The position numbers were made by a program, and so were the translations under genes. Shown here one piece after another: positions 7,037-16,138 of a stretch of DNA of 25,864 nt (positions within the stretch are counted from its first letter, which is position 1; each line of letters opens with the position of its first letter). The stretch lies in the IMG/VR virus record IMGVR_UViG_3300042507_004054, positions 1-25,864 of that record, one strand, 5' to 3'. The notes under the pieces were generated by a model, which ran no database searches, was not told the origin of the DNA, and saw only the letters and a program-made list of their open reading frames with translations. Origin of the DNA: a virus.

Positions 7037-10000
7037 TTTTCTCCGAGGAGTTCGTTCACCTTGTTGACCATGTTGTCCCAAGCCGTCTCATCCTTCTCGG
7101 CGCTTTTTCCCTGGAACGTGGTGCGAACACCCGTGACTCCGAGGCCCATGAGCAGAGCGGCGGTGGCGGGGTCGTCCTGCTGGGACCCCAGGATTTCAAA
7201 AAGCTGAGAAACCTGAAGGGGGATCGGGGCTTTGATGATCTCGCTCTTGATGTCCGTCTTGTTGCCAACAGGGTCTTTGCCAGCAAGCGCATTGATGATG
7301 GACGCCGTGGTAGGGGCGAGCTTGAACCGCAGGAACGAACCAATCAAAGAGTCGCCAGACATGGCCCCGTAACTCGGAGCACCTTTCAGCGGGGAATCCC
7401 TGAACAGGTCGAGCGGGCGGTCTCCTTCACGGAGGGGCTTGAGCTTGCCTTTTGCCGTGACGGTTTCCCCGGTCAGAAGCCTCGTCAGGAACACCAACGG
7501 CTGCTGGAAACCGCCGAGCAGGTCAATCCGGTTGTCATCGTAGCGCAGCTTGCCCGCGTCAGTGGCGCGGAAGTCCAGCTTGATCGGCTCATCATCCTCA
7601 TCCTGACCAAGGGACAGCAGGAGCATGGCGATATACACCCCGAAGATGTACTTGGCGTACTGTTCGGCAATCAAAACCCTAGTCTGAGGAGACGCCCTCC
7701 ACAAAGGGAGTCCGAGAGCCATCGCAAAGCGACTGATGCCGAACCTCGCGGCGAAGATGAACGTGTTCAGGAACGGAGCCGCCTGACTGAGGAGCTGATC
7801 TGCCTTCTTCATCTTGAACACCCCACGACCCGTGGCGTTGTTGATGAGGTTGGCGAGGGACTCAAGGTTCTCCTGCGTGGACTGCTGCGGGGGGCGGAAG
7901 ATGCTCCCTTTAACGAGGCTTTCCTTCAGCACCTTGTAAGAGGTGACGCGGATCACGTCGAGGAGCGTCTTATAGGCACGCTCCGAACCGCGAACAAGAC
8001 CGCCGCCGAGCAGCTTGGGCCACTTAGCCACAAGGCGGGTGGCGTATTGCTCCTCCATCTTGGACAAAGGGGCGTTTGGCCCTGCGTCCATCGCCAGATA
8101 CAGACCGACGCGCTTCAATTCGCCGTCTTGGTATTCAGGTGTGTTGCGGAGGCGTTCCTGAACCTCTTTCTCCCCTTCTTCGGTTCGCATGGCGCGAAGC
8201 ATGTCGGGGATGGCCTTCATGGCGATCCTCGGATTGCTGAACAGAATGAAGTTACCCTGGTTGGCAATGGCAGACAAGTCAGCGGTCGCCGTGATGACGC
8301 GCTGGAGGCTGAACAAATCACCGATGAAGTCGAACGCCTTGCGGAGGCTGGAACGGTTTTTCAACCTCTCCTGAAGCATGATGTCCGCCACACCCATCTT
8401 GGCGTCGTCGAGCCTCTTGAGTTCGGACGCCAGCGCGTCGTTGAACTTGCGGGCTTCCTTGACTTTCGGCTTGTAAGTCCCGTTGCGGAGCTTGTCGGCC
8501 ATGTCCTCGTAATACTTGGTGCGTGTCTCAAGGTATTTGCGGTCGCGCTTGAGCTGCTCCATCACGGGGTCTTTGGCAGCCTCGGCCTTCGCCCTACGCA
8601 GGTCGAACATGACGGAGCGAAGGGAATTACGCTCTGCGCGGAGGTTCCTCAGCTTGGCGTTTTCGGTGAATGAAGGCTCGCGCCTCTTGGCGTCAATCTC
8701 GCCCCTGTTGATACGGTCGTTCAGGTCATTGATCGACTTTTCGGCGGATGCGATGGCGGCGTCCAGGAGGTCTGCCTCGGACTTCGTTTTCTTACCGAAC
8801 CTCTGCTCTTTGACCTCGGCAAGGCGGTCACGAAGAACTTTCTGCCTCGCCTTCAGGCGGATGATCGTCGGGGTGTTCTCAGCCTTTTGAGCAGGCTGAG
8901 GATAGAAGTTCGGGTCTTGAAGCTCCTTGATCTCGGTCTCAAGGCCCTTGATGCTGCGTTCAAGAATCCTCTCGGCACGCTCGTTGATCTCGTCCTGGGT
9001 GAGGTAGGGCTCGCCCTCAATTTCCAGACGGAGTTCGTCCATCGCCTGCTTGAGTGCGTCACGCTCGTTGAGAAGAACCTGAATCTGCTCGTTGATGATC
9101 GGATCAGATTCAGGCTTGGTGATGTCCTTGTTCGCCAGCTTTTGACGAAGGGAGACAATCTCCTTGGCAATCGACTTCATCCGAGCCTTGGCCTTGTCCT
9201 GGAACGACGGCTGCTTCGGCGGGTCAATCTCGTCCAGTTTTGCGCGAAGCACCTTTGCCCGATTTTCAAGGTCGGCGGCTTCGACGTCACGGGTCACTTC
9301 CTTGGTGGACTTGGCGTCACGCTTCTTGGCGGCGATCTGCCTGTCAAGGTCCGCGATGCTGTTCCGCAGCCTGGACTTCACGATGTCGAGGGGCGTCTTG
9401 ACCGCCCGATTGCCTGAGGCCATCTCCAGGCCGTTCTCCTTCATCAGGCGATACAGCTCCTTCTGGGCCGCACGGACGGCATCGGTGGCGGCGTCGCGCT
9501 GCTTGCCCGCACGAAGGGGGGCAATTTTGCGCTGGGCGTCCTCGATCTTGGAGGCGTATTGGGCCAGGGTGCGAAGCTCACGCACCTTCTTGGCAATGTC
9601 GCCGCCAGAAGGGAACAGGGGCCTTCCGTAGCCGGAGAAGCGGTCACGAACTTGACGTTCGGTGACGTCGGGAATCTGCTTCTGAATCTCCTCCGTGACG
9701 GACTTCATCACGTCCTCGACCTTGGTCATCCCCTTCTGCACACGGTCACGCACCATGAGGTAGATGTCACGGGCGGTCACGTCGTCAAAGGTGGCGAAAA
9801 CCTTGTCCTCGTCGGCTTCTTCGACATCGGCTTCCTCGTCGGACTCAGCAGCCTCGGTTTCCTTGCCTTCAGCTATGATGCCCTTCAAGTTGCTGTCGTA
9901 GTACGCCTGCGACGCCTGACGAATTTCTTCGAGCTGGTCATCCGTGTACTCAGTGAACTCAGGGTTTTCACCCCGCATTTCAATCATCCATTGAGCAGCG

Positions 10001-13000
10001 TTGCGGACGCCCTCGGCAATTTTGATCGCCCCGAGAAGAACGTCGTCAAAGGCGTCCAGCAAGGCGTTGAACAGGAAAGGGTCAGCCATGACCTTTTTCC
10101 TTCTTTCGGCGCGACGAGCACGGATCTTTTCTTTCCAGATGGCGAGCGACGATTTCCCTCCCTTTCCTGCCTTGGATGCAACTTTGACAGCCTCTGATGC
10201 CTCTTTGTTGGCCCTCTCAACCGCCTGCAACTCCTTGACGAAATTGGCTTTCATGTAGGCCATCATGTTGTCGATGGTCTCCTGAAGCCTTGCGTTCTCC
10301 TCACGGGCGGAGCGGAGTTCTTCAATTTTCTTCTCGGCGTCCAGGATGGCCTCGCTCAAGGTTCCGAGCTTTTTGGTCTGCTCCTCGTTGGGGGAGACGC
10401 CACCTGACGCCTGACGGAATTTGCGAACCAGACCGTCCTTTGAGAAGTCCTGCTCGATCAGCACGCGCATCAAACGAAGGGCGCGGCCAACGTCGCTGAT
10501 TCCAAGGGGGAGAGCCTGCTGGGCATCGTCGTAACGTGCGACGGCCTTCTGATAGTTGTCCTGAAGGGCTTGATTCTTCGGGTCTGCCGAGGCGGCGTTG
10601 TCGGCCATGTCCACGGCATTGCGACGGTTGGCGATCTCGATGCCCAGGATGGCGATTTCAAGCGAGTTGAGCGACCTCGGACGGGTGTTCACCATGTCCA
10701 CAAGGGCGTCGCCAACCAAGGGGTCTTTCTCAAACTCCTGCATGGCGAGGTCATACATCTGATCGTCGCCAATCGCCTTCTGGATGGGCTGCGCGAGCGG
10801 AGGAAGGCCGAGGCGTTTGCGCTCCTCGTCCATCGCGGAACGGCGCAGATCAACGACCTCGGCGGGACTGGCTTTCCCGGTAGGGGTGACTTTCGGCGTC
10901 TCCTGTTTTGGCTCGGAACGAGCAAGCGGGGGAGCGGCGACAGGTGCATCCGCAGGAGCGGCAGGCGCAACCTCACCCAGCACCTCGTTCACCTTGCTGG
11001 CGTCGTCCATCCCGGCGAACTTGCCGTCGTCCATTTTCTCCGCAACGGCGTAGTCGCGCACAGCGTTGTAAGCTGATTTGAGGTAGGGACGGACAGCTTC
11101 ACCGAATTCTTCAACCATCCTGGCGGAGAAGTCGGCAAAACCTTTGACTCCACCTTCAATGTAGAACCCAGCCTGATACACCGCAGCCTGGAAAAGCTCG
11201 GCGTCAAAGATGGGGACGTTGGCCTGACCGAGCTTACGGCGAAGAACCTTGCTCGCTTCCTTGCTTCCTTCCACGGTGAACAAGGTGTTGGTTGAACCGA
11301 ACGAAGCAGGAAGAGGTTTGGCTTCAGGTGCTTTTTCGCCTCGGATGTCAGCCGTTTCGGTTTTGAATCGCTGGGAAAGTGGGATCACGTTGCCGGACTC
11401 GTCGTAGGTTACTGGGTCGGCGGATTTGAGTTGTGCGGGATCAAAAACGACAACTTCTTCTATTTCTCCATTTTCAGTTGCGGTGAAGGCTGAATCTTTG
11501 CGATGACGTTTCAGTATTTCCAAATCTTTATCAGTGACAAGTATTGGGAAGGATTTGCTTAACCCGTAAATCTCCCTTTGCTCCTGGGCAAAATCAGTTC
11601 CGCTTGCTCCAAAAATGCCAACGGGGTTTAGCATTTTTGCGTAAAGGCGAATGGTTTTCATCCTGGCCTCTGTTGCAGCGTATTTCTCTTTTGAGATTTT
11701 ACGCTCGTATTCCAGCGTGTGCGCAATGTTCGGGCCTTTGCCTCGCGCTTTTTTGTCGAGATACAACTTTTCCGGCTCTAGCCATACACCTTTACCGCTC
11801 CAACCTGCATCGCTGAATGGTCGTTTGTATCCACCCATTTTGAACACAGTAAAGTCGCGGAACGTATGATGAACAAGGGGCAACGATGTGTCGTAATTAG
11901 CCTTCTCCGCCGCCTCATCCGCCATGCGCTGCGCCTTGGCAGCAGCTTCTGGATTGCGCTTAACCCACGCTTCAAAAACAGCCTTTCGTTCGTTTTGGGG
12001 TGAGCTTTTTAGCAGTTGAATTAAACTGTCGTTTCCGTTGTCCCCAGCCTCAACGGCAGCTAGGTATTCGGCGTCTTTCTCCAAGAGCTTTTGAAACTCA
12101 TCGGCCTTGATGGCGTCGTCCATCCCTTCAAACTCGGCGATGTCGCGCACGCCGTTGTAGAGTCCCTTGATGTAGGGGCGGATGCCTTCACCAAACTCCT
12201 TCACCATGCTAGCGGAGAAGTCGGCGATGGAGCGGACGCCTCCTTCGATCAGGAAGCCAGCGTAGTTGGTGGCGGCGGCAAACAGCTCAGGGTCAAACGC
12301 TGGGGCGTTTGTCTGCCCCAGTTTGCGCTTGATGATCTTGCTGGCCTCCTCGGCCTTCTCCTTGGTGAAGATGGTGTTGGTGGAGCCGAACTCGGGTTCC
12401 GAAGGAGTGACAACATCTTCGGGCTTTTTACGCCTATACGTTTTCCAAGTTTTGTCTGTGGGCAACGCCCCGTAAACTTTGCCCCCCATGCGTACCTCGG
12501 CTTCAAATGCCAGCTCTTGAAGTCTCGAAGCGTTTTCTTGAAAAGCTACGGACAGCTTGTCAGTTTTTTTGAAAGTTTGGTCAGGCGTTTCATTTCCACG
12601 CCCTGCTGCGATCATCTCTTCAGTGATCTCGTCGCGCCGCTTACGCAGCTTATCCCTTTCCTTGTTAATCTGACTGTTAGTCAGAGTAGAAGCGTCTGGC
12701 AAAACTTTCTTCTTTTTCGCCAAAGCCGCCCCCGGTTCACCCCCAGGGACGGCCTTCTCAGCCCTTACTTCTTCACCTTCACGGCCCCGCTGTGAAGCTC
12801 CTTCTTGAGCTTCGCCTTCTGGGCGGGTTTGAGGGGGCTGGCCTTGGACAGGAGGAGGCCCACCTGCTTCTTCGACTTGGTTTTGGATGCTGGCATCTTG
12901 GGGTTTTGGGGTTGTGGTTTGGGGGGCCGTCTCGGGTGACGGCAAAGGTGCAGAAAAAGGTTTCGCAAAAGGATTTACCAGCTCAACAGAATAGCCCTCC

Positions 13001-14787
13001 AGAGGTATTTCGGAATATTCTCGTCCTTCAAATTCAACGGGAGGTGAAAACCCTATAACCCAAGAGCCTTTGACTTTTTTTACGGACGAAACCTCACGCT
13101 CATAAGGGCCATAAAAGGTCGTAAATCGAAAATTATCACCAGGCTCTACTTCCTTCGACAGATCAGCATACACTGGGGCTTCGGCTTTTACACGATCTTC
13201 ATTAGCCTGAGCTTCCGTCAAAAGGGCATTATACTGGCGAAACACAACCTTGTCGTCCTCCGACATGTTTTCGAGGAGCTTCTTGGGGATAGCTTCTCTC
13301 TTGTCATTAGCGGCTTGAAACAACTTTCTGATTTCAAAGAGCTTTTGTCCTATGTCTAGGTTGGTCATCCCTTCACCCTGCTCCGTCACCGCCTCCGGCG
13401 CAACAGGTTTTTCTGTTTCTGGAAGAGGTTTTACTTCCTCCGCAGCCCCCGTGACGACCGGAGCCTCTGCAATCGGTGGCTCTGCTGATACAGGCTGCTC
13501 GGGGGCGGCGGTTTGTGTCTCACCTTCGACGGGCAATTCGGCTTGCTGTTCACTGATGGGGGGTGTTTGAGAGACAACGGGCGTCAGTCCTGCTGCTTCA
13601 GGCTCAGCAGGCGCTTCTGGTGCCGGTGCTGGCGGTTGTTCTGACACCACGGGCAGGTCCCGTGATTCCGGCACGACTTGTCGAACGCCCGGCTCTGGCG
13701 ATACGGTTGCTTGCGGCTTCTGCTCATCAGGTGCGGCGGGGGCGATGGGTTCTTCCTTCAGCACCGCAGCGGTGGCTGGCAGCACGTCTGCATTGGCTTC
13801 GACAGCGGCGGTGACTTTCTTCTCCAGCTCGGTGAGAACGGTCGGGAGGGGCATCTTACCGGATTCAACGGTGACTGCCTCGGCGGCGGAGACGGGGGCT
13901 TCTTCTTTCTGAGAAGAAGGCAGCAGAGTGCCGATGCCTCCAACAACACCCCCCGCAACGCCCCCGAGGGCTGCGGCTTCACCAGCACCTTCAAGGATGC
14001 CAGGAGTCTCGATGCCTGCGGGTGCCAACAGCTTTGTGGCTATGTTGCCGCCGACCTGGGCCAAGGATTCTTCCCCAGCCTCGGTGCCGATGGCCTTCAC
14101 AACCCCGCCAGCGCCTTTTTCAAGAGTGTCTCCAAGGAGCTTCCGAACAGGGGCAAGTTCAGTTCCAAGGCCGAACGTGTATTTCTCGGTGAGTCTTTCA
14201 ATCGCCCCACCAAGCAGAGCGCGAGAGTAAGCCGACAGACCTTCCATGCCATACTGTTCGGCGGCCTGACCGCCTTCACGGGCACCACTCAGGAAGCCAG
14301 AACCAAGGAGCGTCCGTCCGGCAAGCTGAGTTCCAGCAGCGGCAGCTTCGGCAGCGCCAAGACCGCGAGCCACAGCAGCGCCTTTGCCGAGAGCGCCTGC
14401 AACACCACCTGTGCCTAGCATACCGATTGCCTGGCCGACAGCCCCAGCGGCTTTCTGGGAGAACTCTTGCTGGTAGGCCGGGTTGACAGGGAGCATCTTT
14501 TCGATGTCCCGCTCAATGTCCGCGCCCACTTCTTTCAGCCCTGGGCCGATGACAGGCTCGGCAAGATAGCCAACACCCCCGATTGCGCCGGGGATGATGG
14601 ACAACGCCCCTCGCCCTGCACTCGACAAAGCGCTGCTGACACGGCTTTGGCCTGTGTCCTCAACTTCCGCCGCCTGGGATTGAGCGACTTGCTGGTAGTA
14701 AAGGGCAAGCTGGCGTGCCCCTTCGACATCCCCCGCAGCATCGGCGTTCTTTAAAGCTGCTGCGATCTGGTCAAGGTTTGCTGTCAT
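7033..14787 (-). CDS. Giant polyvalent virion protein with ART-like segment
   Basis: A 2584-residue protein of the 'large polyvalent protein' type, normally carried in the virion and ejected with the DNA. Residues 1-35 (LKNADAAGDVEGARQLALYY) match a common N-terminal motif of such proteins. About 50-290 is Gly/Ala-rich with hydrophobic stretches; 290-470 is Pro/Glu-rich and probably disordered. Two copies of one module begin at F800 and F1163 (FGSTNTIFT / FGSTNTLFT). Between them, about 965-1135, lies an ADP-ribosyltransferase-like segment (YDTSLPLVHHTFRDFTVF ... EVVVFDPAQLKSADP). About 1330-2140 is long charged coiled coil. About 2140-2560 (RVITATADLSAIANQGNF, GSERAYKTLL, INNATGRGVF) resembles LPD38, a name given from memory. 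I looked for single-subunit RNA polymerase motifs as in N4 and found none. Start ATG is coupled by ATGA to the gene before. Confidence 0.8.
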   Translation of the reverse strand: MTANLDQIAAALKNADAAGDVEGARQLALYYQQVAQSQAAEVEDTGQSRVSSALSSAGRGALSIIPGAIGGVGYLAEPVIGPGLKEVGADIERDIEKMLPVNPAYQQEFSQKAAGAVGQAIGMLGTGGVAGALGKGAAVARGLGAAEAAAAGTQLAGRTLLGSGFLSGAREGGQAAEQYGMEGLSAYSRALLGGAIERLTEKYTFGLGTELAPVRKLLGDTLEKGAGGVVKAIGTEAGEESLAQVGGNIATKLLAPAGIETPGILEGAGEAAALGGVAGGVVGGIGTLLPSSQKEEAPVSAAEAVTVESGKMPLPTVLTELEKKVTAAVEANADVLPATAAVLKEEPIAPAAPDEQKPQATVSPEPGVRQVVPESRDLPVVSEQPPAPAPEAPAEPEAAGLTPVVSQTPPISEQQAELPVEGETQTAAPEQPVSAEPPIAEAPVVTGAAEEVKPLPETEKPVAPEAVTEQGEGMTNLDIGQKLFEIRKLFQAANDKREAIPKKLLENMSEDDKVVFRQYNALLTEAQANEDRVKAEAPVYADLSKEVEPGDNFRFTTFYGPYEREVSSVKKVKGSWVIGFSPPVEFEGREYSEIPLEGYSVELVNPFAKPFSAPLPSPETAPQTTTPKPQDASIQNQVEEAGGPPPVQGQPPQTRPEGEAQEGASQRGREGEEVRAEKAVPGGEPGAALAKKKKVLPDASTLTNSQINKERDKLRKRRDEITEEMIAAGRGNETPDQTFKKTDKLSVAFQENASRLQELAFEAEVRMGGKVYGALPTDKTWKTYRRKKPEDVVTPSEPEFGSTNTIFTKEKAEEASKIIKRKLGQTNAPAFDPELFAAATNYAGFLIEGGVRSIADFSASMVKEFGEGIRPYIKGLYNGVRDIAEFEGMDDAIKADEFQKLLEKDAEYLAAVEAGDNGNDSLIQLLKSSPQNERKAVFEAWVKRNPEAAAKAQRMADEAAEKANYDTSLPLVHHTFRDFTVFKMGGYKRPFSDAGWSGKGVWLEPEKLYLDKKARGKGPNIAHTLEYERKISKEKYAATEARMKTIRLYAKMLNPVGIFGASGTDFAQEQREIYGLSKSFPILVTDKDLEILKRHRKDSAFTATENGEIEEVVVFDPAQLKSADPVTYDESGNVIPLSQRFKTETADIRGEKAPEAKPLPASFGSTNTLFTVEGSKEASKVLRRKLGQANVPIFDAELFQAAVYQAGFYIEGGVKGFADFSARMVEEFGEAVRPYLKSAYNAVRDYAVAEKMDDGKFAGMDDASKVNEVLGEVAPAAPADAPVAAPPLARSEPKQETPKVTPTGKASPAEVVDLRRSAMDEERKRLGLPPLAQPIQKAIGDDQMYDLAMQEFEKDPLVGDALVDMVNTRPRSLNSLEIAILGIEIANRRNAVDMADNAASADPKNQALQDNYQKAVARYDDAQQALPLGISDVGRALRLMRVLIEQDFSKDGLVRKFRQASGGVSPNEEQTKKLGTLSEAILDAEKKIEELRSAREENARLQETIDNMMAYMKANFVKELQAVERANKEASEAVKVASKAGKGGKSSLAIWKEKIRARRAERRKKVMADPFLFNALLDAFDDVLLGAIKIAEGVRNAAQWMIEMRGENPEFTEYTDDQLEEIRQASQAYYDSNLKGIIAEGKETEAAESDEEADVEEADEDKVFATFDDVTARDIYLMVRDRVQKGMTKVEDVMKSVTEEIQKQIPDVTERQVRDRFSGYGRPLFPSGGDIAKKVRELRTLAQYASKIEDAQRKIAPLRAGKQRDAATDAVRAAQKELYRLMKENGLEMASGNRAVKTPLDIVKSRLRNSIADLDRQIAAKKRDAKSTKEVTRDVEAADLENRAKVLRAKLDEIDPPKQPSFQDKAKARMKSIAKEIVSLRQKLANKDITKPESDPIINEQIQVLLNERDALKQAMDELRLEIEGEPYLTQDEINERAERILERSIKGLETEIKELQDPNFYPQPAQKAENTPTIIRLKARQKVLRDRLAEVKEQRFGKKTKSEADLLDAAIASAEKSINDLNDRINRGEIDAKRREPSFTENAKLRNLRAERNSLRSVMFDLRRAKAEAAKDPVMEQLKRDRKYLETRTKYYEDMADKLRNGTYKPKVKEARKFNDALASELKRLDDAKMGVADIMLQERLKNRSSLRKAFDFIGDLFSLQRVITATADLSAIANQGNFILFSNPRIAMKAIPDMLRAMRTEEGEKEVQERLRNTPEYQDGELKRVGLYLAMDAGPNAPLSKMEEQYATRLVAKWPKLLGGGLVRGSERAYKTLLDVIRVTSYKVLKESLVKGSIFRPPQQSTQENLESLANLINNATGRGVFKMKKADQLLSQAAPFLNTFIFAARFGISRFAMALGLPLWRASPQTRVLIAEQYAKYIFGVYIAMLLLSLGQDEDDEPIKLDFRATDAGKLRYDDNRIDLLGGFQQPLVFLTRLLTGETVTAKGKLKPLREGDRPLDLFRDSPLKGAPSYGAMSGDSLIGSFLRFKLAPTTASIINALAGKDPVGNKTDIKSEIIKAPIPLQVSQLFEILGSQQDDPATAALLMGLGVTGVRTTFQGKSAEKDETAWDNMVNKVNELLGEK
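10986..11303 (-). repeat. Module copy 2 inside the giant gene
   Basis: Encodes FGSTNTLFT, KEASKVLRRKLGQ, GFYIEGGVKGFADFSARMV, AVRPYLKSAYNAVRD and GMDDA, parallel to copy 1. The two copies lie on either side of the ADP-ribosyltransferase-like segment, so duplication and insertion may have occurred together. Confidence 0.75.
11383..11895 (-). other. ADP-ribosyltransferase-like segment in AT-richer DNA
   Basis: Codes for residues about 965-1135 of the giant protein. The order is a His in a beta strand (LVHHTFRDFTVF), then GKGVWLEPEKLYL, then a NPVGIFG segment, then an acidic strand EIEEVVVFDPAQLKSAD. This order resembles ART-PolyVal domains of phage polyvalent proteins, which use an H-Y-E type triad to transfer ADP-ribose from NAD. 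The exact catalytic residues cannot be fixed by eye. Counting sixty-base lines at 11461, 11521 and 11641 gives 38-42% GC, clearly below the GC-rich flanks. Confidence 0.5.
12090..12391 (-). repeat. Module copy 1 inside the giant gene
   Basis: Encodes FGSTNTIFT, EEASKIIKRKLGQ, GFLIEGGVRSIADFSASMV, GIRPYIKGLYNGVRD and GMDDA. It matches copy 2 (10986-11303) residue by residue along most of its length. The block resembles a module repeated in other phage polyvalent proteins ('HIEAGARxFxxYAxAMxxDxGDxxxPYLKxxY'). Confidence 0.75.
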
Positions 14788-16136
14788 TTTTTGGGCAGGT
14801 ATTTCTCCAGCAGTTTAGTCACTCCCGGGTCAGCCGCAACTGTCGAAGATGCCTTCTTGCCCTTCAGGCGTTCTTTGGCCCAGACTTCCAGAAGCTCCTG
14901 ATTGGTGACATCCTGCGTTCCCCAACGCTCGTTCTCAGGTTCTGAGAACGCCACGTCAAAGGGGGACAGGCCGAGCTTCCGAAGGACGAACTCTTTGTAC
15001 CTCTCTGGGACGGCCCCGGCACCCGTGTCCACCAGTTGAGCCCCGGCTTCAATAGGCGCACCCTTGTTTTCCACGATGGCCTGCGCAACAACGTCCAAGT
15101 CCTCGGGGGCGTAGCCGCGAAGGATGTTCCTCTCGACGGTGTTTTTGGCCTGCGTCCAGGCTGAACCGATCTTCTGCTTGATCTCCTCATCCCGCGACTT
15201 GGCCGCCTGACGAGACGCACGCTGCTCGGGCATCAGAACTTCCTCGGTGACTTTCTCCTCGACAACAGGGGTGGTGGAGGCAGCAGCCGGAGGCGGTGCA
15301 GCGGCGGCTTCCTGCTGCGCCTTGAGGGCGGAGGCACGTTCTTCGGGACTGAGCATGCTGAGTCCGACCATCTGCTCATACTGGTTCCTCAGATTGACGA
15401 GTTCAGGGTATTTGTATTGGCCCTTCTTGTCCTTCTCAAAACCTGTATCCCCCTCCTCCACCTGATCCTTTTTGAGTTCGATCAGCTTCTCCATCCGACT
15501 GAGATGGCGGTCAATCTCCTGCGAGCCACGACCCGTCCCACCTTCTTTCTTGGCCTTGGTGATGCGGCTCGCCACGGCAACGGGGTCGAACATGCCGTTG
15601 ACCTGGAGGCTTTGATACTCCTCACGGGGAACGTCCGCCTCGGCAAGGGCGACGGCGTACTTGTCATTGTGCTCGTCCGCCCGGTAGGCTTCCCAGGCGT
15701 CGTTCGCGGACATGCCTTCCTGCAACATGCGCTGCTGGAACCGGGAGGCGTGGCGGGGGTCGGCAATCTTTTTCAGGAAGGCAGGCCCAAGAACCTCGTC
15801 AGACTGAGAAGGCGCGACCTGCTGACGGAACTGCCGATAATTGGACAGACCTTCAAGGCCCCCGCCAAACACCTGCGGGTTCCGCAGAAGCTCCTGATTC
15901 ATCTGCTCCTCCGTCATGCCTGGAGCCTGCCCAAGGATCTGATTGGCAATCTGCTCCGCCTGCTGCCTGCGCATCTCGGCCTCCTGCTGGCGCTGCATCT
16001 CCTCTTCCTGCTGGAGCATCACACGCGCAGCAGGCGAGAACATCGTGTTGGCCGATGACCCTGCGGTCTTGTTGAAATAGCTGGTGAGCGGCACGCTGCC
16101 GAAACCGAACATCTGCTGGGGGGTGGGTGCTGGCAT
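14784..16136 (-). CDS. Presumed virion protein, 450 residues
   Basis: No family recognised. The N-terminus (MPAPTPQQMFGFGSVPLTSY) is followed at about 38-65 by a Gln/Glu/Arg-rich stretch typical of coiled coil. The middle is charged and helical, including EIDRHLSRMEKLIELKKDQV, and an Ala/Pro-rich linker (AAAAPPPAAASTTP) lies near residue 285. The C-terminal third (NILRGYAPEDLDVVAQAIV ... ELLEVWAKERLKG) is again helical. GGAG stands about eight bases before the ATG and the stop overlaps the giant gene as ATGA. Coupling to a polyvalent internal protein suggests a companion in the ejected complex or tail tube, which is inference from position only. Confidence 0.65.
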   Translation of the reverse strand: MPAPTPQQMFGFGSVPLTSYFNKTAGSSANTMFSPAARVMLQQEEEMQRQQEAEMRRQQAEQIANQILGQAPGMTEEQMNQELLRNPQVFGGGLEGLSNYRQFRQQVAPSQSDEVLGPAFLKKIADPRHASRFQQRMLQEGMSANDAWEAYRADEHNDKYAVALAEADVPREEYQSLQVNGMFDPVAVASRITKAKKEGGTGRGSQEIDRHLSRMEKLIELKKDQVEEGDTGFEKDKKGQYKYPELVNLRNQYEQMVGLSMLSPEERASALKAQQEAAAAPPPAAASTTPVVEEKVTEEVLMPEQRASRQAAKSRDEEIKQKIGSAWTQAKNTVERNILRGYAPEDLDVVAQAIVENKGAPIEAGAQLVDTGAGAVPERYKEFVLRKLGLSPFDVAFSEPENERWGTQDVTNQELLEVWAKERLKGKKASSTVAADPGVTKLLEKYLPKK

Positions 16137-16138
16137 GG

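Noticed and set aside
6988-8673. Long 561-residue plus-strand frame opposite the giant gene
   Set aside because: Antisense shadow in GC-rich DNA; the minus-strand frame shows recognisable polyvalent domains over the same bases.
7033-14787. Giant protein as an N4-like virion RNA polymerase
   Set aside because: I found no T7/N4 polymerase catalytic motifs; the domains seen are of the polyvalent protein type and the interior is mostly coiled coil.
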